This document shows, piece by piece, positions 1 to 11,329 of a DNA stretch of 64,000 nt. Source of the stretch: Nelumbo lutea (Eukaryota > Streptophyta > Magnoliopsida > Proteales > Nelumbonaceae); NCBI GenBank assembly GCA_022828595.1, contig JAKGHH010000006.1, positions 17,728,499 to 17,792,498 on the forward strand, in the 5' to 3' direction. The position numbers and the translations under genes are program-made. A model generated the notes under the pieces. The model searched no databases. It was given only the letters and a program-made list of their open reading frames with translations, and was not told where the DNA came from. Position 1 is the first letter of the stretch; every line of letters starts with the position of its first letter.

Positions 1-237
1 GGATAGGATCCGTCATAGAAAGGTGGTGGGGTTATGTAGCTGAAACAGTTGGCTTCACGCACCCTATGTGATTTTCCACATTTTCAGAGACATTCCAGCA
101 TCTGCATCACTGAGAAAGGAGGGAAAATCTTAGAGATGAATAAATGGGAATGGAACATAGATTAAAAGCCATATCTCTGTAGGTAACATGAATCAAATTA
201 AGGTTGTGGACTAACGTCTTTGTTGTTTTATCAGAAA

Positions 238-1000
238 ATGGCAAACGGTCAATTTGCAAAGCTTCTAGATGATAACAAGCTTAAGGGCCCAAACTTTGCC
301 GACAGGTATAAAAATCTTATGCTGGTCCTAACTTCTGAAAAGTTAGATAAGGTGGTGAAAAATCCTACCCCAGAACATCCGAGTGATAGGGCTTCTGAGG
401 CCCGTAGGAGGGACTACGAAGATTGGGAGGATAAGAACTCCTAGCCCAATGCTTTGTCATTGCCTCATTAGACAACTCAATATAGAGGCAGTTCGATCAG
501 ATCAAACTAGCCAAGGATATATTGGATAGTCTAAGAAAAATGTATGAAGAGCCGAACCGTTCTACTCGATAGGTCCTGAAATTGTTCATGACCGCGCAGA
601 TGTCCAAGGGGCAAAAAGTTCATGACCATTGTTTTCGGATGATGGGATACATTAACAAACTCAAAGCTCTTGGATTTGGGCTAGATCTTGGCATGCAAGT
701 GGATGCCATCCTGAATTCTTTGCCCTCTTCCTTCAATGCGTTCACTATGAACTACAATATGAATAAGCTGAATGTCAGCATCCAGGAACTCAGCAATATG
801 TTGCAGAGGGCTGAGGATCTTTTAAAGAAAGATGAGCCTGTGGTTATGCTTGCTGAAGCTAACAAATCGGGCAAGAAAAAGAGAAAGGCAAAGAAGCCCT
901 AGAAGAAAGCTGCCAAACCCAAGAAGCAGAAGAAGAACAAGGCATCTAATGTCTGTCACTTCTGCAAACAGACTAGCCACTAGAAGATGAACTATCCTGC
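238..1000 (+). pseudogene. Copia A gag (broken)
   Basis: Starts at ATG 238 with MANGQFAKLLDDNKLKG and is alignable residue by residue with the copy at 58253. It is a copia-type capsid protein: an N-terminal region with a W/Y-xNLMLVL motif, a helical middle (MMGYINKLKALGFGL, LNSLPSSFNAF), a lysine-rich stretch, then a CCHC-like knuckle beginning CHFCKQTSH near 955-985. Normally it would package element RNA in cytoplasmic particles. In-frame stops occur near 442, at 570 (CAG in the sister copy), at 900, and at 981, where the sister copy has TGG. There is also frame damage between about 445 and 560. Confidence 0.88.
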
Positions 1001-1014
1001 TTACCTAGAATCTT

Positions 1015-4000
1015 AGAAAGGTAGCATCGAAACTTGTGTCATAGAAACTAATATGTTAGTTGCTTTTGTGTCCTAGTGTGTTGACTCTGGGGCTTCAACT
1101 CATGCGTGTAACTCACTGTAGGGGTTCAAAGTTAGCAGAAGATTGAGTGATGGTGAAGTGACACTATTCTTGGGAACGACTACAAGTGTTGCAGCTGTGG
1201 CAATAAGAACCGTAAAAATAGTTTTTAGAGAAAGAGTCCTTGTACTTAAAGATTGTCTTTATGTACAGAACTTGAGAAGAAATTTAATTTATGTTTCTAA
1301 ACTGTGTGCTGATGGATATACTGTTCATTTTAGTAATATGATTACTGTTAAACGGAATAACAAATTCATCGCATGCGGGGAACTGGAGAATGGTCTTTAT
1401 GTTCTACATCATTCTCTAGAAACTAACCTAACCGAAACTACATCGGTCAAAAATCCCAAGAAAAGGAATCGTGATACAGTTAATCCCACGTGCCTCTGGC
1501 ATTACCGACTTGGCCATATCGGTGTTGACCGAATCACAAGACTGGTAAAGGATGGTCCTTTGGATTTTCTAACCGTAGAAAATCTTCCCACTTGTGAGCC
1601 TTGCCTTCAAGGTAAGATGACTAAGTGGCCATTTGACGGTAAGCCTGAAAGATCTGGAGGCACACTTGACCTAATACATACTGATGTATGTGGTCCCCTG
1701 AGTGTTAGGACACGGAATCAACACGTGTACTTCATCACCTTTACAGATGATTTTTCACGATATGGTTACGTGTACCTAATGAGACACAAGTTTGAAACCT
1801 TTGAAAAGTTCAAAGAGTTCAGACAAGAAGTCGAGAAACAGTTAGGGAGAGAAGTTAAGGCCATTCGATTGGATCGAGGTGGCGAGTATCTCTCTAACGA
1901 ATTCAGGGACTACTTAAAGGACAATGGGATAGTGTCACAACTAGCTCCTCCTGTTACACCTTAACTCAACGGTGTTTTAGAGAGGAGGAATAGAACCTTG
2001 TTGGACATGATTCGGTCACTTCTTGTATGCTCAAAATTACCCACATCCTTTTGGGGATATGCATTAGAGACTACTATCTACGTGCTGAATCGGGTTCCAA
2101 CCAAATCAGTTCCGAAAACTCCATATGAACTATTAACCGGAAGGAAGCTAAGTGTAAGGCACTTGAAGATTTGGGGTTGTCCAGCACACGTTAAAAGAAC
2201 AAGTGCGGACAAGTTGGAATCCAAAACCAGTCGTTGCCTATTTATAGGCTACCCAAAGGATTCAATGGGTTATCTATTCTATGACCCAAGTGAGCAGAAA
2301 GTGTTCTGCAATCAAAACGCCCAATTCTTAGAATCCGAATACATCATGGACACTCACCATCAGGAAATAGTTCTTGATGAGGTGAGCTCAGGAGCATTGG
2401 GAGATGTCCCACAAGTTCCAAGTAGTGACCAACCTAGAAGGTCCACCCGGGTATCCAAACCACCAGTCCGATATGGTTATGACCAGGATACCTACCTAGT
2501 AGAAGCCTTGACTAGTGAAGAGGATCTCGTAAATTACGCATAAGCTATGATAGACATGGATTCCCAGAAGTGGGTGGAGGCCATGAGAGTTGAGATGGAC
2601 TCGATGGAGACCAATGGAGTCTGGACTCTAGTAGATCCACCCTCCGGGGTAAAAGCAATTGGTTGCAAATGGGTTTACAAGAGGAAGAAGGGCCTCGATG
2701 GTAGGATTGAGAGCTACAAAGCTCGCTTGGTGGCAAAAGGGTATACTCAAAAAGAAGGCATCGATTATGAGGAAACCTTTTTGCCCGTGGCCATGCTTAA
2801 ATCCATTAGGATCCTGCTAGTTGTAGCAGAATACCATAACTATGAGATTTGGCAAATAGATGTCAAAACCACGTTCCTGAATGGAGATCTTAGTGAAGAT
2901 ATCTACATGCAGCAGCCACAAGGCTTCATTGCTGCTGGTCAGGAACACATGGTATGTAAACTCAATAGATCCATATATGGACTTAAGCAGGCATCTAGGA
3001 GTTGGAACATCCGTTTTGATTCTGCCATCAAAACGTTTGACTTTGAGCAGAATTTGGATGAGCCCTGTGTTTACAGGAAGTCCAGTGGGGATAAGATTAC
3101 CTTTTTGGTATTGTACGTGGACGATATCCTACTCATTGGGAATGATGTAGGAATGTTGACTTCAGTTAAGGTATGACTATCACAGCAGTTCTCCATGAAA
3201 GGTCTTGGAGAAGCTTCATATATACTGGGTCTTCGACTCTATAGAGATAGATCGAAGTGGATAACTAGATTATCCTAGGCTGCTTACATTGATAAAATTG
3301 TCAAAAGGTACAACATGGAAAACTCTAAGAAAGGAAATCTTCCTTTCAGACATGGAGTAACTCTCCCCAAGAAGATGTCTCCCAAGACATCTGAGGAGAT
3401 TGAGGGCATGAGAGACGTTCCCTATGCCTCAGCCGTAGGGAGCATCGTGTATGCCATGCTGTGCACTCGCCTAGACATAGCTCAGGGGTGAGTGTGGTAA
3501 GCAGATTCTAGGCTAACCCAGGGCAGGAGCATTGGACTGTTGTGAAGAACATACTTAAATACCTTCGAAGGACAAAAAAGTTTTGTCTGGTATTCGATGG
3601 TAGTTCACTACAAGTTCTGGGGTATATCGATGCCGATTTTCAGTCGGATCCAGATGATAGAAAGTCTACATCTGGGTATGTTTTTTGCTGGAAAAGCAGC
3701 AAACAAGGGTCCACTACAGACTCCACAACCGAGTCCGAGTACATTGTCGCAAGTGAAGCTGCCAAGGAAGCAGTGTGGATGAAGAAATTCATACACGATT
3801 TGGGAGTAATTCCATCCAGCACATCACCCATCCCGTTGTTGTGTGACAACAATGGAGCGATCGCCTAGGCTAAAGAGCCTCGGGCCCACTCGAAGTCAAA
3901 GTACATCGAGAGGGAGTACCATGTACTGCGGGAGATCGCTGGTAGAGGGGACGTCCTAATTCAGAAGGTAGCATCAGTGGATAATGTGGCAGACCCATTG

Positions 4001-4057
4001 ACTAAGCCACTGACACAGAAAGTGTTTGAGAAACACGTGGAAAGTATGGGACTCTAA
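1015..4057 (+). pseudogene. Copia A pol: protease, integrase, RT, RNase H (broken)
   Basis: Domains in order: aspartic protease with CVDSGASTHAC (1077-1109); GAG-pre-integrase with LWHYRLGHIGVDRI (about 1495) and CEPCLQGK; integrase core with LIHTDVCGPL (about 1670), FTDDFSRYGYVY and LDRGGEYLSNEF; reverse transcriptase with [40 protein letters not shown] and the catalytic YVDD (3115-3126); RNase H with DADF (where YCDADWAG-like sequence is usual), TTESEY and LLCDNNGAI. Stops fall at 1074, 1119, 1962, 2541, 3174, 3276, 3509 and 3866. A one-base loss near 3487 changes frame. The last codons before the terminal stop at 4055 match the sister copy. The motifs survive but the protein cannot be made. 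Confidence 0.93.
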
Positions 4058-4082
4058 CTTGTACCGGATTGGACCTAAGTGC

Positions 4083-4091
4083 AAGTGGGAG
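4083..4091 (+). other. Polypurine tract of copia A
   Basis: AAGTGGGAG directly before the 3' LTR. The same tract precedes the LTR of the copy at 62.0 kb (62000-62008). In LTR retrotransposons this tract primes plus-strand DNA synthesis. Confidence 0.75.
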
Positions 4092-4092
4092 C

Positions 4093-5802
4093 TATTAGAC
4101 AGTCTTGTATGCCCTTAGCTTCAATCGGATTTGATGTACTTTTGTTATTTAGTGGAAATAAATTAAAGTGCATGTTTGATTCATGTTATTTGGTATAATT
4201 CTGTGTAAGACCCTAAAACTGGACACTTATAGAAACTTGTGTTAGTTTTAAATGTTCACATCCATTGGATAAGTCTGGGGAGATTTATCCTGCCAAGGCT
4301 GATACTGATGTGCCACCAAGTGTTGGGATGGCTTGTTTCGGCCATCAGGGTAAGGCCCAAGGCACATGCACTATGAGATTGCTTGAACCCTTGAACCTGA
4401 CCAGATTTCCAACATTGCCCTAGACCATGGAGACAGATGGGAAAAACTGGAAAGTTACACCTAACCCCTAGACTCGATTATGACACATCACTAGGTGTCG
4501 GATCGGACTGTCTTTGATGTGTCAATCAGTGAGATCCTTAGTGGGGGTCAAAACTTGGACATGTTGGGGCAGTCTGAGAATTCATCTGAGTGAGTGGTCA
4601 TAGTGACAGGATCAGCCCCTTTGTCGAACAATGGTAATGATCGGGAATGCACTCTCTCTGATGGAAACCAAACTGCCGGCAGTTGATTTCAATCCTTGGA
4701 ATTTTGTTTTACAAAATTATTATATGTATATGTATATATACGGTTTCAAAAGATTTACAAAAGGTTTTAATTCCCGGGATCCATGTGAGTAGAGAGTGCG
4801 GCACTGTTCTTTACAGCCGAGGGAGAGGTCTTCTCTTGTCGGGCAGTGCTTGATCATTAAGGGCTGAGAAGTTAGTGTAAGACCATTTAGGATATTACCT
4901 GATGGGCTAATCTTGCACCTGCCCACAGTACCTGGGTTTTTATAAGATGGCTTGGCCCAAGGACCACTTAATGTAAGTGTTGGGCCCATAGGGTCCACGT
5001 GATGGGCTCAAGGGGGTCACTGAGCCTTTCAGTGAATTTAGTTAGGCCTTGTAATAAAGGCTGGGCCGAACCCATGTGGCTGGTGTGTAGATCAATGCTT
5101 GGGTCCCACGCCATACAAAGAAGCCCAATTGGGCAGTAGATTGGAAACTGGTTAAACACTGAATACTTAATGGGCCAAAAGCCCATTTCGAACTGGGGTT
5201 TGAGTAAGCCTAGAAGAAATATCAGATTTCGAACTAGGGGTTTAAGTAAGCAAGAAACACATCCTGTGAATTGAGATCAGATCTCTCATAGACTCCAAAG
5301 AGAAGAGACAATTCTGCCCTCTTCGTACTTGGATTTCTCCTCCTCCAACTGCCGCCCTTCCCTTTTGGAAGATTGGATCTTTGCAGCAACAGAAAGTCAA
5401 GTAATCAGTTCTTGACAACAATCTTGCAAGAAAGACCAAAAGGATTCGGTGTTCAAGGTTTCCAGAGGATTCTTGCAAAGAATCCAGTGTGTAGGACGCA
5501 CCCCTGCTGGTTCTGTTCCATCCACAGCTGTGTCATCTTCAGCCGGAGCGGTCCTTGGTTTCTTCTTTGGGCGTGAACACCAACTTTGGGAGATATTGTT
5601 TCTCCGGATCAGGTATAATCTTTTTTGTTTCCTTTGGTTCAGATCTGGTTTGATTATGGTTCAAGTAGAATCCTTGAATAATGTATTCTAAATTTAGGGA
5701 ATATGATTCCCAATTGGAAGAAAGTAGGAAATTTTTTTGAAATTCGCCCACCCATTCCTCACCCTTCATGGCGTCCATTAGATGGATCCTACCATTCTTT
5801 CA
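4093..5802 (+). mobile_element. 3' LTR of copia A
   Basis: Begins TATTAGACAG after the polypurine tract (TGTTGGATAG in the 6367 copy, so TG has decayed to TA) and ends ...ATTCTTTCA at 5802. It is alignable along its length with the LTRs at 6367, 12464, 14871, 29037 and 62010. Shared blocks include TGTATGCCCTTAGC, GTCGGATCGG, CTCTTGTCGGGCAG and GGGCGTGAACACC. It is shorter than the 1.94 kb copy because of internal deletions. The next base starts copia B gag, so element A inserted into that gag; the left target duplication is outside the window. Confidence 0.88.
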
Positions 5803-5820
5803 TTGTCTTCATACTTCAAA

Positions 5821-6366
5821 TAATCCAGGAACTTTATTGGTGTCTTGTCCTCTTAGTGAAGACAACTATCCGATTTGGTAGCGTGCGATGAGAGACACCT
5901 TGAGAGACAAGAACAAATATTGCTTTGTTGATGGCTTATTGCCAAAACCTAATACATGGTCACCACAAGAATCACTTTGGATTAAATGCAATTCAATGGT
6001 GCTTTCTTGGATTTTCAATTCACTAGCGCGTGAACTCCATGACAGTGTTTTCTACACAGACACAACCAGTGAAATATGGAAAGATATTGAGAAGAGATTC
6101 TTGCTGAAGAATGCACCAAGAACCTACCAACTCAAAAAGAATCTTGCAACATTGCAACAAGGAAATCTTTCGATAGCAACCTACTTCACCAAATTGAAGG
6201 CTCTATGAGATGAACTCTAAACAGTGTTTCCTGTACTTGAGTGCACTTGTGGATCGGCCAGACAACTTGTAGTCATGAGAGAAGATGAGAAACTACATCA
6301 GATTATCATGGGATTTGGTGATGTCTTCAGCAATTCAGATCCAACATTCTTGGATTGGATCCTTTG
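5821..6366 (+). pseudogene. Copia family B gag, 5' part (disrupted)
   Basis: The frame reads a copia gag N-terminus with LSEDNYPIW followed by AMRDTLRDKNKYCFVDG, the pattern LxxxNYxxWxxxMxxALxxKNKxxFVDG of the plant copia gag family. It continues through WIFNSLARELHDSVFYTD, EIWKDIEKRFL and LHQIIMGFGDVFSNSDP. One stop (TAG) replaces the Trp or Arg region at about 5878, and two more lie near 6208 and 6220. It is a different family from copia A. The frame is cut at 6366 by a solo LTR and resumes at 8315. Copia A abuts its left end at 5802/5803. Confidence 0.85.
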
Positions 6367-8309
6367 TGTTGGATAGTTTTGTATGCCCTTAGCTTCAATC
6401 AGAATGATGTACTTTATGAGTTTATTGTAAATGAATAAAATTGCATATTTGATTCATGTTCCCATGGTATGTTTCTGTGTAATACCCTTAAACTGGACAC
6501 TTAATGAGACTCGTGTTAGTTTAGAATGTTCACGGCTGGTGTGTCGGTCTGGGGAGACCTATCCTGATAAGGCTGAAACTGTTATGCCACCAAGTCAGTT
6601 GGGGTGGCCGGTCTCAGCTACCAGGGTGAGACCTTAGGCACATACAATGTAGGATTAATTGAATCTTTGAACTGGACCAGATTTCCAGTATTGCCCTAGA
6701 CCTTGGAGATTAATGGGCAAAACTGGAAACTTACACCCGACCCCTAGACTCGATTATGATATTGCACTAGGTGTCGGATCGGGCTATCTTTGATGTACCA
6801 ATCAGTGAGATCCTTAGCGGGGGTCAAATCTTGGGTATGTTGGGACAGTTTGAGAATTTATCTGAGTGGGTAATCATAGTGACAAGATCAGCCCCTTTGT
6901 TGGACAAAGGTAATGATCAAGGATGCACTCTCTCTAATGGAAACCAAGACTGCCAGCAGTCGATTTCAATCGTTGAGATTTATTTTGTAAAATATATTTT
7001 ATATGAGATATAAAAGTATATATATTATGGTTTCTAAAATGTTTGCAAAAGGTTTTAATTCCCGGGATCCATATAAGGAGAGAGTGCAACACTGTTCCTT
7101 GCAGCCGAGGGAGAGGTCATCTCTAGTCGGGCAATGTTTGATCATTATGGGCTGAGAGGTTAAGTATAAGACCATTGAGGATAATGCCTAATGGGCTAAT
7201 CTTGCATCTGCCCACAGTCCCTGGGTGTTACAAGGTGGTTTGGCCCAAGGATCACTTAGGGTAAGTGTTGGGCTCATAGAGCCCATTGATGGGTTTCAGG
7301 GGGTGCACTGTCCATAACAATGTATTTGGCCAGGTCTTGTAACAAAGGCTGGGCCGAACCCATGTGGCTGATGTGTAGATCAATGCTTGGGTCCCACGCC
7401 ATACAAGGAAGCCCAACTGGGCAGCAGATAGGAAGACTAAGTGAGTACATAACCTTAATGGGCCTTAAGCCCATTTTGAACTGGACTAATTTAATGAGTT
7501 AAATATGGGGCGAATTCTGAGATGGATTAGTAGATAGGATAGGGTCTTAACCCTATCCACTCAGAGAGTCCAGATCTGAATGTGATTCAGATCTAGAAAC
7601 CTCTTAATGAGATTAGGAGAAGGTTGATCTAATCTGCAGATAAGATAAGGGTTTATCCTTATCACCTAAAGGGATGTCTGATCCAAATATGATTTGAATA
7701 AGAAACTCCTAACTGGATTAGGAGCTGATCCTTTAGGGTTACAATAGAAGGAAGGGGCAGCAGCCTTTAGAACATACATGCTCACATCCTTTTCAGATTT
7801 GAAATCATAGAAGGAAGAATTAAGCAACCCTACAGAATTCTTTCTTGTTGCCTCCCTGTTCTTGCTGCCCAAGTTTGCCAGTTCGATCTCTAGTTGTGGG
7901 AGAAGTCAAGATTCGATCTTGACATCAGTTCTTTGTGAAAGGTTTGATAGGAAGCTGTGCTCACGTGCCATCCTGTTGTTTCTTGCAAAGGACAGAGTTC
8001 TTGGAGAAGAACACTGCTGATTCTGCTCCATCCTACACTGCGCCATCTTTAATGAGAGTACTCTTTGGATCCTTCCTTGGGCGTGAACACCTTCATTGAG
8101 AGATAATATTTCTCTGTATTAGGTATACTTCTCCCCTACTTCTTTTGGTTCAGATCTGGTTCAGTTTATGGTTCAAGATTGATCATTGAAAACATGTTTT
8201 TCTAAATAGGGAATGCGATGCCCTGTTGAAGGGAGAGAAAAAATTTTAAAATTCTTCCTCTTTTTTCGCAAGATTTGGGCGTCCATATGATGGATCTCTC
8301 ATCCCTTCA
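6367..8309 (+). mobile_element. Solo LTR of copia family A with 5-bp TSD
   Basis: A complete 1943-bp LTR starting TGTTGGATAG and ending ATCCCTTCA. It is flanked by the 5-bp duplication CTTTG at 6362-6366 and 8310-8314. No internal sequence is present, so it is a solo LTR left by LTR-LTR recombination. It splits copia B gag between the motif FSNSDP and the downstream SINRAYDLAV region. This is the cleanest copy for defining the family's LTR ends. Confidence 0.93.
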
Positions 8310-8314
8310 CTTTG

Positions 8315-8640
8315 CCCAGCATCAATAGGGCATATGATCTAGCTGTCCTGGAAGAGAAACATCTTGTCGTTATCAATACACCGACCAATGCAGATCTTGA
8401 TACTGGAGCGGCACTCTTTGCAAATTCTTCCAAGAACCGCTTGGGTCCCAATACCCAAACAAATCCCAAAGTGAAACATGAGAACTGTAAGAAACCCAAG
8501 CATACACGAGACTGTTGTCTTGAACTTGTCGGGTATCCACTGAACTAGAACACGGGTAAAACACAAGCATATGGCAAATGAATGAAATCTGCCCTTGCAT
8601 CAGTCAGTACACAGAATGTTGAAGCCTCTCCTATTCAGGA
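8315..8640 (+). pseudogene. Copia family B gag, 3' part with zinc knuckle
   Basis: Continuation of the gag interrupted at 6366. It reads PSINRAYDLAVLEEKHL, which is the conserved segment after the ILxMxPLP region of copia gag proteins. About 45 residues later comes a knuckle, ENCKKPKHTRDCCLELVGYP, with the usual C-x2-C-x4-H-x4-C pattern partly decayed (first Cys replaced by Glu-Asn). A stop follows at 8546. Weak gag-like sequence runs to about 8640. No pol of this element is found in the window, so the copy is truncated. Confidence 0.8.
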
Positions 8641-9852
8641 ATTGAGCAAGGAAACTTTAAAATGAGATATTTTACATCTAATGAAAATTCTAGAAGTTAG
8701 GGCACCTATTCACACTTTATAAATAGTATAGATAGATTTAAAGATTTATTTCATGGATGGTTCTGTTTCAATAATAAAATATAGTAAGATTTATTTCATG
8801 TCCCATGTCCCATTGAACCCACTTGATCAGACCTGAAGAGTGGACAATTGATGATTGTATATAGTCTTCACATGTGTTGCTCCAATCTCATCAAATACAA
8901 TGATTTTACACATATATAGTCTTTGTGATAACCAAATTGCACCTCAAAACTAAAACTGAAAAAGGGGACCACATATCCATATAAGAGTTGATAGTCTTAC
9001 ATAGAAAGAATTTGCCTGGAAGTTTGACCGATAAATAGATTTTGGGTGAATGATGGTTCAGCCCAGCGTTAGAATTTTTTGGTCCAACATATAGTTAGGA
9101 TAAGTGTCAGCTTGGAATTGATGCCAATTCATTGCTAGGTATTAGTGTATAGGGAAGGGATATTTATCATTTTAAATTATTATAGGTCTGCAGTGGAATT
9201 CAGAATTCTGTAGTGAGCTGCAGCATACTTTTCCTAAGGATATATACCACAGCACGACTAGTCCCACCAATCTTGATATTTGACCGGGGTGGCAAAGCCT
9301 TGTGAAACCATAACGTCATGACACATGTCCCCCCTCGTTGCCCATGTAACTACACGCTTGTCATCAGTTATTAACAATTTTTTTTTCCCATATAGATATA
9401 AATCGATGTATACAGGCCACTAACTTGAGGTTATAGTGGGATTTGGGCAAGGTGTTTAGCATGGGTGTAGGTTTGTGCTTATGCAGCTCTACCCAATAGT
9501 TTAAACCGACACCAACTTTGGCCAACAAATGGCTTGTGTTTGTCTAGTGATCACTGGTCATTCTTTAGTAGGTCTGTGACTCAAACAAAATGTCAGAGCT
9601 AGCTGTATCCTAAAACCAATGGTCAAATCTGCTTTGTACTACAATGCAGTATGGGCCCCTACGCTACTTACCTACCGATTCATGTGAAAGTGGAACAACC
9701 ATACCAGACCTAACTACAGCCATAATAATGGAGTTGGGAGCAGAACCATGTGAAACCCTTCTTAGTTATGTCCCTTGTCATGGTCCATGCAACTGTGTCT
9801 TCACCATTCATTAAATAATATTTTGAGAGGATTCCACTTCTATCTGGTCCAT

Positions 9853-9863
9853 CTATATATATA
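9853..9863 (+). promoter_or_regulatory. TATA box of the SAUR copy at 9981
   Basis: CTATATATATA 118 bp upstream of the ATG. The same element lies at the same distance in the intact duplicate (21319-21329). This is a sequence-based call; the transcription start is not visible. Confidence 0.6.
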
Positions 9864-9980
9864 CATGCATACCATACTTCGATGCCATCTCACATCAGGT
9901 CTTTACTTTGCAAATTATCTCTATTCTCAAAGTTATTCTTCTTCTTCTCCTTGTTATAGGGATATCTGAAAATAGAAGCC

Positions 9981-10299
9981 ATGGGCATTCGCTTGCCTGG
10001 ATTGGTTCATGCCAAGATGATTCTTCGACGTTCTTTTCTTACTGCCAATCAATCAACTAACTTCATCAACAGCAGCAGCAGTCACAGATGTTCCAAAAGG
10101 CCATTTGGCTGTTTATGTGGGAGAGACCCAGAAGAAGCGGTTTGTGGTTCCCATATCCTATTTGAACCACCCTTCATTCCAATCCTTGCTTAGTCGGGCT
10201 GAAGAAGAGTTCAGATTTGATCATCCAATGGGTGCTCTAACAATCCCGTGCCAAGAGGATGCCTTCATAAATTTCACATCTCGGTTGAATGGCTTATGA
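9981..10299 (+). pseudogene. SAUR: SAUR-like auxin-responsive gene, frameshifted copy
   Basis: SAUR proteins are short plant proteins that promote cell expansion, in known cases by inhibiting PP2C.D phosphatases. The start ([19 protein letters not shown]) and the end ([43 protein letters not shown]) are both preserved but lie in different frames. Compared with the intact copy at 21450, the distance from ATG to the GGCCATTTGG block is 118 instead of 108 bp. This net 10-bp insertion in the CAATCAACTAACTTC / AGCAGCAG stretch shifts the frame. Promoter and TATA are still present, so transcription is possible. An alternative start at 10105 would give only the C-terminal 64 residues of the domain. 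Confidence 0.85.
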
Positions 10300-10449
10300 G
10301 TATTAGCAACCATCTGGGGCCAAGAAATTGATTGAAGAAGAGGAAAAACAAGTACCTTGTCGATCATCTCTAAAATTACACAATACGATTTTCTTTTCCT
10401 TTTGTCTTTATCCTTGGGCATTCTAAGTTAATGGATTTTTTCTAATTTT

Positions 10450-10484
<35 letters not shown>

Positions 10485-11329
10485 AAAGGCCAGATTAAGC
10501 TAAGGTACACTCTGAATGAACAAAATTGAACCTAGCTACTTGCATGAAAAACAAAACTAAATCCCATCAAGGGATTTTTGATTTTGAACAAAATTGTGCA
10601 GATGTGCATTTCAGCCATATTCATAGAGAGGATATATAATATTATCTTACCTCTTCTGCTCAAAGTTGTAAAAGCTACCTCTCCAATTATCTAGGGTGTT
10701 CTAATAAAACCTAAAATCTAGGGTAGGTTTTTCTAAATCCATGGTGTTTCAGTACATAATCCATTGTTAAATTATTAAAAAGGTAAATTACAAAAGCCAC
10801 CCGTGTTAAGTTACTTACCTATTTTTCAAAGTTGCAAGTTGAACTGGACCTAGCCAACTGTTTGAATAGAGATTACATTCGCACCCCACAAACACCCTAC
10901 ATGCACATCCCAGCGTGTATTGGAACATCTCCCAATGTTGTAAGTGGGAAATGTTCCCAATACACGGTTGGGATATAATGTGGGGCATTTGTGGGACACA
11001 GATATGAATTCTTTTAAATACTGGTAATAGTACTCAGTTCGTCAGTTTCAAAGACCTACCAAGGATGACAAGGAGAACACCAATGGTCCTGTACACAAGG
11101 ATTGTAACAGTGCCAGAACCCGGAAGCCTGATCCTCTGCCACTAAAGGTCTGGCATGAATTGTCCCAGTCAAACGAATCTGATTCATCACAGCCGACTCG
11201 TTATCACTGTTGTATGACTTGATCCTCTTGGCCATTGAATCTGGTGTCCTCCAGTTAGACCAAAAGAACCATCCTTGTGGGCAGCTAATGAAGAAGAATT
11301 TCTTCTTTTAGTTGTGTACGTAAACGGGT
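10300..11329. other. SAUR 3' flank, TA repeat and unassigned sequence
   Basis: Bases 10300-11075 are the 3' flank of the duplicated SAUR block and include a (TA)n tract at 10453-10480. Bases 11076-11329 have no match in the window and no coding signal I recognise; a 70-codon minus-strand frame there lacks any motif. Confidence 0.6.

Larger units (their letters stand above)
1..4092 (+). mobile_element. Copia family A element, internal region (5' end outside window)
   Basis: Internal region of a Ty1/copia retrotransposon with gag, protease, integrase, reverse transcriptase and RNase H in copia order, followed by a purine-rich tract and a 3' LTR. Bases 1-237 are the end of the untranslated leader and match the leader of the second copy at about 58.02-58.25 kb (for example the shared word gctgaaaca). 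The 5' LTR and primer site lie left of the window. Every reading frame is broken, so this copy cannot act on its own. The order integrase before reverse transcriptase separates copia from gypsy. Confidence 0.93.
8797..11075 (+). repeat. Segmental duplicate of the SAUR block (copy 1)
   Basis: This block aligns colinearly with 20535-22300. Shared landmarks are the catgtcccat start, the block gaaaaaggggaccacatat, TAACTACACGCTTGTCATCA, GTTTAAACCGA, the TATA region, the SAUR coding sequence and the downstream GGTAATAGTACTCAG with CCTACCAAGGATGAC. Copy 1 is longer, with extra sequence around 9010-9230. The 8700-9980 part holds no coding sequence and serves as the SAUR upstream region. The block ends where copia leader sequence and other repeats begin. 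Confidence 0.85.
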
